Positions 6,078-13,194 of a stretch of DNA of 29,117 nucleotides are shown in pieces; the first letter of the stretch is position 1, and each line of letters begins with the position of its first letter. Under the pieces are notes generated by a model, which did not search any database, was not told the DNA's origin, and saw only the letters and a program-made list of their open reading frames with translations. Source of the DNA: JBEKYD01 sp049509915 (GTDB lineage: Bacteria > Acidobacteriota > Terriglobia > Bryobacterales > Bryobacteraceae); the NCBI GenBank assembly GCA_049509915.1, contig JBEKZL010000064.1:1-29117 (forward strand), read 5' to 3'. The translations under genes and the position numbers were made by a program.

Positions 6078-8510
6078 TCACTCATAGCGCAGGGCGATGA
6101 TCGGGTCGATGCCGGTGGCGCGGCGGGCGGGGATGTAGATGGCCAGCGCGGCGGCTGCTAGCAGGACCAGCGGAATGCCCAGGAACGTGGCGGGGTCGCC
6201 GGCAGGCACGCCGAAAATCAGCAGCGCCAGCAGGCGCGCCATGGCGTAAGCCGCCACCAGTCCGACGACCATGCCGCCGGCAACCGTAGTCATGCCACGG
6301 CGGAAAACCATGCCGAGAACGCTCCGCCGCGACGCGCCCAAGGCCACCCGCACGCCGATATCGTGAGTCTGTTGCGACACCAGGTAGCTCATGACGCCGT
6401 AGACGCCCACCGCCGAGAGAATCAGGGCGACCAAGCCGTAGAACCCCATGATGACAGCCACGTAGATCAATCCCAGGGTTTGATGCTTGGCCAGATCCTC
6501 CAGGGTAAACACGTCGGTGATAGGCGATTCGGGATCCACCGAATGCACGGCTTTGACCACCGCCGGCGCAACCAGCCTGGGATCGCCGGCGGTACGCACG
6601 CCGAAATCCATGTGCGCCTGCGGGAATTGTTCAATGGGGACATAAACCACCGAACCGGGGCCGCGTTCGAACGGATTCTGCGGCACATCCGCCACGATGC
6701 CGACAATCGTGACCCACTCTCCGGAGCCTTGGGATAAATCGAACTGAATGCGCTTGCCGATGGGCGCGGGCTCGCCCGGCCACCATCGCCGCGCGGTATG
6801 TTCGCCGACCACCGCGACGCGCCGGTTGTCGCGCCCGTCGGCCGGGCTCAGCAAACGCCCCTGGTGAAGGGGGATGTGCATGGTGGAGAAATAATTCGGG
6901 CTCACCACCTGGAACAGAGCCGCGGGTTGGTTGCCAGGCTCGGGGACGCGGTTCTCGATGGTGAAACGGCGGCCATAATAGTCGCCGCTATAGGGCATGG
7001 CTTTTACCGTAAAAGCGGCGCGTACGCCCGGGACGGCGCTGGTGCGTTCCAGGACCTGCCGGTAGAACGCGGTCCGCCGGTCGCCGGTCGGGTAGCGGTT
7101 TTCGGTTATCGACAGCCGAAAGGTGAGCAAAGTCGCCGGTTCGAAGCTCCGGCTTTTGTCGAACAGAGCGCCGGTGCCGCGGATCATCAGGCTGGCGCCG
7201 ACCAGCAGCACCACGGACAAAGCGATTTCAGCCGCGACAAGGACACCGCGCAGGCGATTGCGGCCGCGGCCAGCCGAAGTGCTGCGGCCGCCCTCCTTCA
7301 ATGCGTCGTGGAGGTGGGAGCGCGTGCCCTGCCAGGCGGGCACCAGGCCCGAGAGAACCCCGCTGGCCACGGCGGCGGCGAGCGTGAACAGCAATGTGCG
7401 TTTGTCCAGCCGGATGTCGTACCAGCCCGGGATGAATTTCGCGACTTCCGCCGGCATTCCGGCCAGAACCGCCTGGATGTCCCAACTGGCGATCGCCAGG
7501 CCGACGGCCGCGCCGGCAAGCGAGAGCGTCAGGCTCTCGGTAAGATACTGGGCGATCAGGCGCGCGCGCCCGGCGCCCAGGGCGGCGCGCAGCGCCACCT
7601 CGTGCGAGCGGCCGAGAGCGCGCGCAAACTGCAGGTTGGCCACGTTGCCACAGGCGATCAGCAGCACGAATAGCACCGAGACGAACATCATGATCGAGTA
7701 TTGATGGGTGTAAGTACCGATCAGATAGTCGTGCGCGCCCATCGCGAAAAAGCGGCGCTCCTTATTGGTGTTGGGGTACTCCCGCGCCAGGCGTGAAGCG
7801 ATGGTCTCGACTTCCGCTTCGGCCTGGCTCAACGTCCGTCCCGGCTTCAATAGACCCATGACGGTGAGGTACTGGTTGTCGCGGGCGTTACGCTCGGCCG
7901 GTGAGAACGCCAGCGGCGTCCATAGCTCGGAAGTCATCGGGAATACGAATTTCTCCGGCATGACGCCGATGACGCGGTAATCCTGGTCGTCGATGCGGAT
8001 ATTGCGGCCCACGATGGCGGGATCGGCGGCGAAGCGGCGTCTCCAGAGCGCGTCGCCCAGAACTACCACGCGCTCGCGGCCGGGTTGATCCTCGTCGGGC
8101 GCGAAGCCGCGTCCAAGGGCCGGTTCCGCGCCCAGCAAGCTGAAGAAATCGGGCGTCACCATATAGCGGCTGGCGCGCTCCGGCGCGGCGCCGTTGCCGG
8201 CCAGGTTGCACAGCTCGTCATCCCACGCGGCCACGCCCTCGAAGATGGCCTGCTGCCGCCCAATGTCGGCGAAGTCGGCCGGAGCGAGGCCCCGCCACTC
8301 GTTCGGTTCGCCGGGAACCGATTGCAGCACCATCGCCAGCCGGCTTAAGTTGGGCAGCGGCAGGGGTTTCCATAACATGGCGTCGCAGACGCTGAAATTG
8401 GCCGTGGTCGCGCCGATACCCAGGGCTAATGTGGCGATAACGGTGAGCGTAAAGCCCGGCGCTTTGCGCAGCGTGCGCACGCCGTAACGGACGTCCTGCC
8501 AAAGTTGCAT
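6078..8510 (-). CDS. ADOP-family MacB/FtsX-like permease
   Basis: The 810-residue membrane protein starts LWQDVRYGVRTLRKAPGFTL, the hallmark opening of acidobacterial duplicated orphan permeases. The first membrane helix (about 19-40) is followed by a large MacB-type periplasmic domain (about 50-235) and an FtsX-type helix bundle (about 270-390). The whole unit is then repeated: helix near 410-430 (GVLVAAEIALSVVLLVGASL), periplasmic domain about 440-650, final helices about 680-800. No ATP-binding domain or neighbouring ABC ATPase is present, which is why the family is called orphan. By analogy with MacB it may couple mechanical motion across the membrane to export or signalling, but no substrate is known. 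The full length is typical of the family. The start has only a weak ribosome site. Confidence 0.9.
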   Translation of the reverse strand: MQLWQDVRYGVRTLRKAPGFTLTVIATLALGIGATTANFSVCDAMLWKPLPLPNLSRLAMVLQSVPGEPNEWRGLAPADFADIGRQQAIFEGVAAWDDELCNLAGNGAAPERASRYMVTPDFFSLLGAEPALGRGFAPDEDQPGRERVVVLGDALWRRRFAADPAIVGRNIRIDDQDYRVIGVMPEKFVFPMTSELWTPLAFSPAERNARDNQYLTVMGLLKPGRTLSQAEAEVETIASRLAREYPNTNKERRFFAMGAHDYLIGTYTHQYSIMMFVSVLFVLLIACGNVANLQFARALGRSHEVALRAALGAGRARLIAQYLTESLTLSLAGAAVGLAIASWDIQAVLAGMPAEVAKFIPGWYDIRLDKRTLLFTLAAAVASGVLSGLVPAWQGTRSHLHDALKEGGRSTSAGRGRNRLRGVLVAAEIALSVVLLVGASLMIRGTGALFDKSRSFEPATLLTFRLSITENRYPTGDRRTAFYRQVLERTSAVPGVRAAFTVKAMPYSGDYYGRRFTIENRVPEPGNQPAALFQVVSPNYFSTMHIPLHQGRLLSPADGRDNRRVAVVGEHTARRWWPGEPAPIGKRIQFDLSQGSGEWVTIVGIVADVPQNPFERGPGSVVYVPIEQFPQAHMDFGVRTAGDPRLVAPAVVKAVHSVDPESPITDVFTLEDLAKHQTLGLIYVAVIMGFYGLVALILSAVGVYGVMSYLVSQQTHDIGVRVALGASRRSVLGMVFRRGMTTVAGGMVVGLVAAYAMARLLALLIFGVPAGDPATFLGIPLVLLAAAALAIYIPARRATGIDPIIALRYE

Positions 8511-8578
8511 AGGCTTGGGGACGGTGGAGCAACCGAATCGCCACCGGCAAACCGCCGAGAATCAGTGGGCGAGGTGGC

Positions 8579-8648
8579 GCCGGCTGTCCGCTAATGGGAT
8601 GGTTCGTTCCATTTTGGACTCACCGGCCCGATTCAGCGGACAGCCGGC
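8579..8648. repeat. 14-bp perfect inverted repeat between aqpZ and the ADOP gene
   Basis: GCCGGCTGTCCGCT (8579-8592) is the exact reverse complement of 8635-8648. A smaller AATGG/CCATT pair lies inside the 42-nt loop. It sits just after the aquaporin stop codon (8653), in the gap before the permease gene on the same strand. It may end or attenuate the aquaporin transcript. The lack of a T-run argues against a classical intrinsic terminator. Confidence 0.5.
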
Positions 8649-8652
8649 CGCT

Positions 8653-9402
8653 CTAACGGCCCGCCGCCGCGGCTGCCGTTTTCGGCGCCCGGTCGCCGGC
8701 CACGTCTGGCTCCCGCTCGTCCGCCATCGCGCCAAACACAAGGCCGGCGAGAATCGCTCCGGCAATCGGCGCCACCCAGAACAGCCAAAGTTGCCCGACG
8801 GCCCAGCCGCCGACAAATAGCGCCGGTCCCGTGCTGCGGGCCGGATTCACGCTTGTGTTGGTAACCGGAATCCCCACCAGGTGAATCAGGGTGAGCCCCA
8901 GCCCGATGGCGATGGGCGCAAAACCCTTGGGCGCGCGGTTATGGGTCGAGCCCAGAATGATCACCAGGAACATGAAAGTCAGCACCACTTCGGCCACCAG
9001 ACAGGCCACCAGGGAGTACCCGCCCGGCGAGTGCTCTGCATAGCCGTTGGAGGCAAACCCGCCCAGCGTGAATCCCGGCTTCCCGCTGGCGATCACGAAC
9101 AGCACTCCCGCCGCGACAATCGCGCCTACTACCTGCGCGACGATGTAGGCCGGCAATTCCTTCGCCGGAAAACGCCTGGCCACGGCCAGACCCACCGACA
9201 CGGCCGGATTCAGATGACAGCCGGAAATATGGCCGATCGCATAGCACATGGTCAGAACCGTGAGCCCGAACGCGCACGCGACGCCCAGAAAACCAATCCC
9301 CAAACCTGGGAAAGCCGCCGCCAGAACAGCGCTGCCGCATCCCCCGAAAACCAGCCAGAACGTACCGAGCAGCTCCGCTGCCGCTCTTTTCCCTAAAGGC
9401 AT
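8653..9402 (-). CDS. aqpZ: aquaporin Z-type water channel
   Basis: The product of 249 residues is a member of the MIP superfamily with six predicted membrane helices. The two half-helix signature motifs are intact: HLNPAVSVGLA in the first half (near residues 62-72) and NTSVNPARSTGPALF in the second (near 183-197). The Arg after the second NPA is the selectivity-filter arginine of water-specific channels, and the opening KRAAAELLGTFWLVFGGCGSAV closely matches AqpZ. The channel lets water cross the inner membrane passively. ATG 9402 is preceded by a strong AGGAGG about 9 bases upstream. The C-terminal tail is Ala-rich and hydrophilic. The gene is divergent from the hydroxyproline operon, and the 161-bp gap between them must hold both promoters. 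Confidence 0.93.
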   Translation of the reverse strand: MPLGKRAAAELLGTFWLVFGGCGSAVLAAAFPGLGIGFLGVACAFGLTVLTMCYAIGHISGCHLNPAVSVGLAVARRFPAKELPAYIVAQVVGAIVAAGVLFVIASGKPGFTLGGFASNGYAEHSPGGYSLVACLVAEVVLTFMFLVIILGSTHNRAPKGFAPIAIGLGLTLIHLVGIPVTNTSVNPARSTGPALFVGGWAVGQLWLFWVAPIAGAILAGLVFGAMADEREPDVAGDRAPKTAAAAAGR

Positions 9403-9563
9403 AACCTTTTCCTCCTGATGTCAGAGTCTTGCAGCCCGTCCACTCCTGAAGGGCCGGACCGCGTCCAATTAGTCTACATCCATCCGGCGCCCTTGCGGAG
9501 GCAATTTGCATTCGCCCGCCAGGCTCCCGTTACCCACTACAATAACGATTGAGCTGAACCGTT
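9403..9563. promoter_or_regulatory. divergent intergenic region, aqpZ / hydroxyproline operon
   Basis: This gap separates the two divergent start codons, so it should hold promoters in both directions. A -10-like TACAAT lies at 9538-9543, about 20 bp before the ATG of the deaminase gene, but no -35 box lies at the usual spacing. The start codon is preceded only by a weak GAG at 9551. No clear operator palindrome is visible. Confidence 0.35.
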
Positions 9564-10478
9564 ATGAGGATCCATTGGAAGGGTGTATACCCAGCCATCA
9601 CCACGCAGTTCCGCGTCGATCAGTCTCTCGATCCGGCCGCTACCGCCAGCCATCTGAACCGAATGATTGAAGCCGGTATTCACGGCGTCGTGTTTCTGGG
9701 CACCGTGGGCGAGAATACCGCGCTCGACTACCAGGAGAAACTTGCCCTGCTAACGGGAATGAAGCAGGCCGTCAACGGCCGCATCCCCGTACTGACCGGA
9801 GTAGCCGAGTACACCACGCCGCTGGCCTGCCGCTTTGCGCGCGACGCGGAAAAGATCGGCGTGGATGGTTTAATGGTTCTGCCGGCCATGGTCTATAAGG
9901 CCGACCGCCGCGAGACGCTGGTCCACTTTCGCGCCGTCGCCCGTGCCAGTTCACTGCCGGTGATGGTGTACAACAACCCGGTCTCCTACGCGGTGGATGT
10001 CACCCCGGAGATGTTCGAAGAACTGGCTGACGAGCCGTCCATCGTCGCCATCAAGGAATCGTCGGAAAACGTACGCCGCATCACCGACCTGGTCAACCAG
10101 GTGGGCGACCGCTACATTCTTTTCTGCGGCGTGGACGATCTGGTGCTGGAGAGCATTCTGCTGGGGGCGCAGGGTTGGATTTCCGGCCTGGTCAATGCCT
10201 TTCCGGAGGAAAATCGCGCTCTCTGGGACCTGGCTGCTTCCGGCCAATGGGAACTGGCCCGCGAGCTTTATCGCTGGTACACCCCATTGCTGCATCTCGA
10301 TACCAAAATCAAGCTGGTGCAATACATCAAGCTGGCCATGGCGGAAACCGGTTTGGGATCGGAATGGGTGCGGGCACCGCGGCTGCCGCTAGTGGGAGCC
10401 GAGCGCAACGAAATCCTGGCCGTGATCCGCAAGGCCATCGCCACGCGGCCAACCCTTGGGGCAGCAACCAGATCTTAG
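9564..10478 (+). CDS. lhpC: DHDPS/NAL-family lyase, probable pyrroline-4-hydroxy-2-carboxylate deaminase
   Basis: The 304-residue protein is a class I TIM-barrel lyase of the dihydrodipicolinate synthase/N-acetylneuraminate lyase family. The substrate-carboxylate loop is LGTVGEN (about residues 45-51). The catalytic Tyr136 is in MVYNNPVSY, and the Schiff-base Lys164 is in VAIKESSE. The next genes encode a hydroxyproline epimerase and a three-part D-amino-acid dehydrogenase. The likely role is therefore the third step of hydroxyproline breakdown: conversion of delta1-pyrroline-4-hydroxy-2-carboxylate to alpha-ketoglutarate semialdehyde with loss of ammonia. Sequence alone does not separate this from other DHDPS-family lyases, so the specific role rests on context. 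It is the first gene of the operon, and a long palindromic element follows it. Confidence 0.8.
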   Translation: MRIHWKGVYPAITTQFRVDQSLDPAATASHLNRMIEAGIHGVVFLGTVGENTALDYQEKLALLTGMKQAVNGRIPVLTGVAEYTTPLACRFARDAEKIGVDGLMVLPAMVYKADRRETLVHFRAVARASSLPVMVYNNPVSYAVDVTPEMFEELADEPSIVAIKESSENVRRITDLVNQVGDRYILFCGVDDLVLESILLGAQGWISGLVNAFPEENRALWDLAASGQWELARELYRWYTPLLHLDTKIKLVQYIKLAMAETGLGSEWVRAPRLPLVGAERNEILAVIRKAIATRPTLGAATRS

Positions 10479-10502
10479 GTTCTATCCATGACAACTCCGC
10501 GC

Positions 10503-10636
10503 AAATGGTGGGGCGGACCCCCTGGTCCGCAGCCGGCCCCTTGGCCGGCTTTTCGGGAGTGGCATACGCTTGACTCCTCAGGAGAAGAGCGGGTCCGGGG
10601 GGACCCGCGCGGACCAGGGGGTCCGCCCCACCATTT
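10503..10636. repeat. 134-bp cloverleaf-like palindromic element
   Basis: The outer arms 10503-10530 and 10609-10636 are perfectly complementary over 28 bp. Between them lie three further perfect hairpins: AGCCGGCC/GGCCGGCT (10531-10550, loop CCTT), CTCCT/AGGAG (10573-10583) and GCGGGTCC/GGACCCGC (10589-10608, loop GGGG). The first and third hairpins abut the outer stem directly, so the strand can fold into a four-way cloverleaf. The element occupies most of the gap between the deaminase and epimerase genes and would be transcribed within the operon. It resembles dispersed palindromic repeats of acidobacterial genomes, though I cannot confirm its copy number here. Confidence 0.8.
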
Positions 10637-10696
10637 ATGCGGAATCCCGCCTTCGCCAAAAATGCCCGCCCCACCACTATGGCAGGAGGCACCGCG

Positions 10697-11668
10697 ATGA
10701 GCCTGCGCCGGGTCTCCGCCATAGACTCCCACACCGGAGGCGAGCCGACGCGCGTGGTGATCGCGGGCGGCCCGGATCTCGGCCGCGGTCCGCTCACCGA
10801 GCGGCTCGACCGCTTTCGCAACCGGTTCGACCAGTTTCGCTCCGCCGTGGTGAATGAACCGCGCGGCAACGACGCCATGGTGGGCGCGCTCGTGTGCGAG
10901 CCCAGCGACAGCGCCGCGGACGCCGCCGTGATTTACTTCAACAACGTCGGCTATCTGGGCATGTGCGGCCACGGCACCATCGGCCTGGCGGTAACGCTCC
11001 AGTACCTGGGGCGGCTACAGAACGATTGCTGCCGTGTGGAAACGGTTTGCGGCGTGGTCGATGCCCGGCTCAACCCCGATGGTGGCGCTTCCATCCGCAA
11101 CGTGCCCAGCTACCGCGCCCGCGCCCGCGTGCCCGTCTCGGTGCCGGGCATCGGAGAGGTGTTGGGCGATGTGGCCTGGGGCGGGAACTGGTTTTTCCTG
11201 GTGAGCGAACACGGCCAGGAGCTTTCGCTCGCCCGCGTGGACGAGCTGACCGATTTCACCTGGCGGATCCGCCGCGCCCTGGCCGATAGCGGCATCACCG
11301 GCGATGGCGGCGCTGAAATCGATCATATCGAACTGTTCGGACCGCCAACCGTGCCCGGCGCCAACAGCCGCAACTTCGTCCTCTGCCCCGGCAAAGCCTA
11401 CGACCGCTCGCCCTGCGGCACCGGAACCAGCGCCAAGCTGGCCTGCCTCTACGCCGACGGCAAGCTGGCCCCGGGGGAAGTGTGGCGGCAGGAGAGCATC
11501 GTGGGCACCGTGTTCGAAGGGCGCATATTAGCGACCGATGCCGCAAGCAGCGCCGTGGTGGATGGCCTGGTCCATCCCGAAATCACCGGTTTCGCCTACG
11601 TCAACGCGGAGCTCGAGCTGATCCTCGACGATCGCGATCCGTTCTGTTCCGGAATTCGCACCACATGA
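10697..11668 (+). CDS. lhpA: proline racemase-family 4-hydroxyproline 2-epimerase
   Basis: The 323-residue protein of the proline racemase family opens VSAIDSHTGGEPTRVV, a signature of the hydroxyproline-epimerase branch. Both catalytic cysteines are present: Cys90 in YLGMCGHGTIGL and Cys240 in DRSPCGTGTSAK. The first Cys distinguishes it from trans-3-hydroxyproline dehydratases, which carry Ser or Thr there. It should convert trans-4-hydroxy-L-proline to cis-4-hydroxy-D-proline, the first step of the pathway, in the cytoplasm. ATG 10697 is chosen because AGGAGG (10684-10689) lies 7 bp upstream; the open frame extends further back only through the palindromic element. The stop overlaps the next start as ATGA (11665-11668). 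Proline racemase is an alternative, but the context favours hydroxyproline. Confidence 0.85.
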   Translation: MSLRRVSAIDSHTGGEPTRVVIAGGPDLGRGPLTERLDRFRNRFDQFRSAVVNEPRGNDAMVGALVCEPSDSAADAAVIYFNNVGYLGMCGHGTIGLAVTLQYLGRLQNDCCRVETVCGVVDARLNPDGGASIRNVPSYRARARVPVSVPGIGEVLGDVAWGGNWFFLVSEHGQELSLARVDELTDFTWRIRRALADSGITGDGGAEIDHIELFGPPTVPGANSRNFVLCPGKAYDRSPCGTGTSAKLACLYADGKLAPGEVWRQESIVGTVFEGRILATDAASSAVVDGLVHPEITGFAYVNAELELILDDRDPFCSGIRTT

Positions 11669-12798
11669 ATGCCGGCTACGACGTGGCGATTGCCGGCGGC
11701 GGAATCGTGGGCGCGGCGTGCGCCGATTTCTGTTCGGCGGCGGGCATGCGGGTGGCTGTGGTGGAGGCCGGGCCAATCGGCGGCGGCGCTACCGCCGCGG
11801 GGATGGGCCATATCGTGGTCATGGACGATTCGCCCGCCCAGATCGCCCTCACCGTTCGCTCCCGTTCCCTGTGGATGGCCCTGGCCGGCGAACTTCCTGC
11901 CGACGCCGAGTACGTGGCCGCCGGAACCATCTGGGTGGCCGCCGATGCCGAAGAGATGGCCGAGGTGGAGCGCAAGTGCGCCCTTTACGCGGGAATCGGC
12001 GTTCGGGCCGAGGTATTGGGGCCGCGCCAACTCTCCGAAGCCGAGCCCAACCTGCGTGATGGCCTGGTGGGCGGATTGCTCGTGCCCGACGATGGCGTCA
12101 GCTATCCGCCCTGCGCCGCCCGTTTCTTCTTGGAGCGCGCCCAAGCCCGCGGCGCGGTTTTGCTGCGCGCCAAAGCGGCCGAACTGATGGAAACCGGCAT
12201 TCGTCTCGCCGGCGGAGAGGCGCTTGCCGCCGGCGCGGTAGTGAACGCTACCGGAGCCTGGGCGCCGGAGCTGACCCCCGGCGTCGCCGTCCGCAAACGC
12301 AAAGGTCACCTGGCGATTACGGATCGCTATCCCGGTTTCCTGCGGCATCAGTTGGTGGAACTGGGCTATCTGAAATCGGCGCATTTCACCGCCGCCGATT
12401 CGGTGGCATTCAACGCCCAGCCGCGGGGAACCGGCCAGGTCCTGATCGGCTCGTCGCGCCAGTTCGGCGCCGAACATGCCTCTATCGACCAACCGATTTT
12501 GACCCGCATGCTGGAGCGCGCGTGTGCTTATATGCCGACGCTCGCGGACCTCACCGTCATCCGTTGTTGGACCGGTTTTCGCGCCGCGACGCCCGATAAA
12601 CTGCCGTTCATCGGCCCCTGTCCCGGCCATCCGCGGTTGCTGCTGGCCACCGGTCACGAGGGGCTGGGCATCACCACCTCGCTCGCTACCGGAGAACTCG
12701 TCGCCGCCCATCTGTCGGGCCGGGCCTTTGCCATTCCACCGGAACCCTATCTGCCGTCCCGTGGAATCGAGGCCGAAGGTGACTCGCCCCATGGGTGA
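11665..12798 (+). CDS. FAD-dependent D-hydroxyproline dehydrogenase, DAO-type catalytic subunit
   Basis: The 377-residue protein belongs to the D-amino-acid/glycine oxidase fold. The N-terminal dinucleotide motif is IAGGGIVGAACADFC (Gly11, Gly13 and Gly16) and is closed by VVEAG. The C-terminal segment has VIRCWTGFRAATPDKLPFIGP and LLATGHEGLGITTSLATGEL, typical of the FAD-binding end of DadA/GlyOx-type enzymes. With the two following genes it should form a heterotrimeric dehydrogenase that oxidises cis-4-hydroxy-D-proline to the pyrroline substrate of the DHDPS-like deaminase, passing electrons through iron-sulfur centres rather than to oxygen. It overlaps the epimerase gene by ATGA and the small 2Fe-2S gene by 8 bp, which argues for equal translation. 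Confidence 0.85.
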   Translation: MNAGYDVAIAGGGIVGAACADFCSAAGMRVAVVEAGPIGGGATAAGMGHIVVMDDSPAQIALTVRSRSLWMALAGELPADAEYVAAGTIWVAADAEEMAEVERKCALYAGIGVRAEVLGPRQLSEAEPNLRDGLVGGLLVPDDGVSYPPCAARFFLERAQARGAVLLRAKAAELMETGIRLAGGEALAAGAVVNATGAWAPELTPGVAVRKRKGHLAITDRYPGFLRHQLVELGYLKSAHFTAADSVAFNAQPRGTGQVLIGSSRQFGAEHASIDQPILTRMLERACAYMPTLADLTVIRCWTGFRAATPDKLPFIGPCPGHPRLLLATGHEGLGITTSLATGELVAAHLSGRAFAIPPEPYLPSRGIEAEGDSPHG

Positions 12799-13039
12799 CG
12801 CGGTAACTCTGCGCGTCAACGGAAAGCCAGTCACGGTTCCGGCCGGCGCGATGCTCTCCACCGCCATCGCCGCGGCCGGCTTGGACCTGTTCCGCCGTTC
12901 GGCGGCCGGACAGCCGCGCGGCCCGCTCTGCGGCATGGGCATCTGCTTCGAATGCCGCGTAACCGTCGGCGGCAGGCAACACGTACGAAGCTGTCAGACG
13001 GTCTGCGCCGCGGGAATGCAGGTGCACACCGATGAGTGA
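12791..13039 (+). CDS. small (2Fe-2S) subunit of the D-hydroxyproline dehydrogenase
   Basis: This 82-residue ferredoxin-like protein begins MGDAVTLRVNGKPVTVPAGA, the beta-grasp start of plant-type 2Fe-2S proteins. The four ligands are Cys47, Cys52, Cys55 (PLCGMGICFEC) and Cys68 (RSCQT), the usual C-x4-C-x2-C...C arrangement. It should carry electrons between the two flavoproteins of the complex. The start ATG 12791 lies 8 bp inside the preceding gene, and the size matches the gamma subunits of hydroxyproline dehydrogenases and the related opine and cyanide-forming oxidases. A multi-hairpin element follows before the last subunit gene. Confidence 0.9.
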   Translation: MGDAVTLRVNGKPVTVPAGAMLSTAIAAAGLDLFRRSAAGQPRGPLCGMGICFECRVTVGGRQHVRSCQTVCAAGMQVHTDE

Positions 13040-13053
13040 GCGGGAAGCGCTTT

Positions 13054-13168
13054 CGTGGCGCGCGCACTCGTGCGTGCAGCGTCGAGTCTCTACTCGACGT
13101 CTCAGCCACTTGGGACGCCAGGCGTCGACAAAAGTGTCGACGCGGCACGCAGAAGTGCGTGCGCCACG
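13054..13168. repeat. 115-bp multi-hairpin palindromic element
   Basis: The outer arms 13054-13067 and 13155-13168 are complementary with one mismatch in 14. Inside lie GCAC/GTGC (13064-13073), GTCGAGT/ACTCGAC (13081-13098, loop CTCT), GACGCC/GGCGTC around A13120, and GTCGACA/TGTCGAC (13124-13141, loop AAAG). The element fills the gap between the 2Fe-2S and large flavoprotein genes. It is unrelated in sequence to the element at 10503-10636 but has the same outer-stem-with-hairpins plan. It is open in the frame of the next gene, which creates a false N-terminal extension from 13036. Confidence 0.7.
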
Positions 13169-13194
13169 GCAGCCAACCGGAAAGGGCGCGAGCC

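Noticed and set aside
6078..8510. Functional MacB exporter
   Set aside because: There is no ATPase domain and no adjacent ABC ATPase or membrane-fusion protein gene; the duplicated permease matches ADOP instead.
9564..10478. Reading the DHDPS-family gene as lysine-biosynthetic dapA
   Set aside because: Its neighbours are a hydroxyproline epimerase and a D-hydroxyproline dehydrogenase, with no lysine genes nearby. A DHDPS-type deaminase fits the pathway better.
10637..10696. Upstream start for the epimerase
   Set aside because: It begins at the edge of the palindromic element, and a strong AGGAGG supports ATG 10697 instead.
10697..11668. trans-3-hydroxyproline dehydratase
   Set aside because: Both catalytic cysteines of the epimerase/racemase branch are present; dehydratases replace one of them with Ser or Thr.
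10503..13168. CRISPR array or tRNA-like gene in the hairpin elements
   Set aside because: There are no regularly spaced direct repeats, and the stems are too long and lack tRNA T-loop and anticodon features.
13036..13194. Longer N-terminus for the last hydroxyproline dehydrogenase subunit
   Set aside because: The extra residues come entirely from the multi-hairpin repeat element; the flavoprotein homology starts at ATG 13195.
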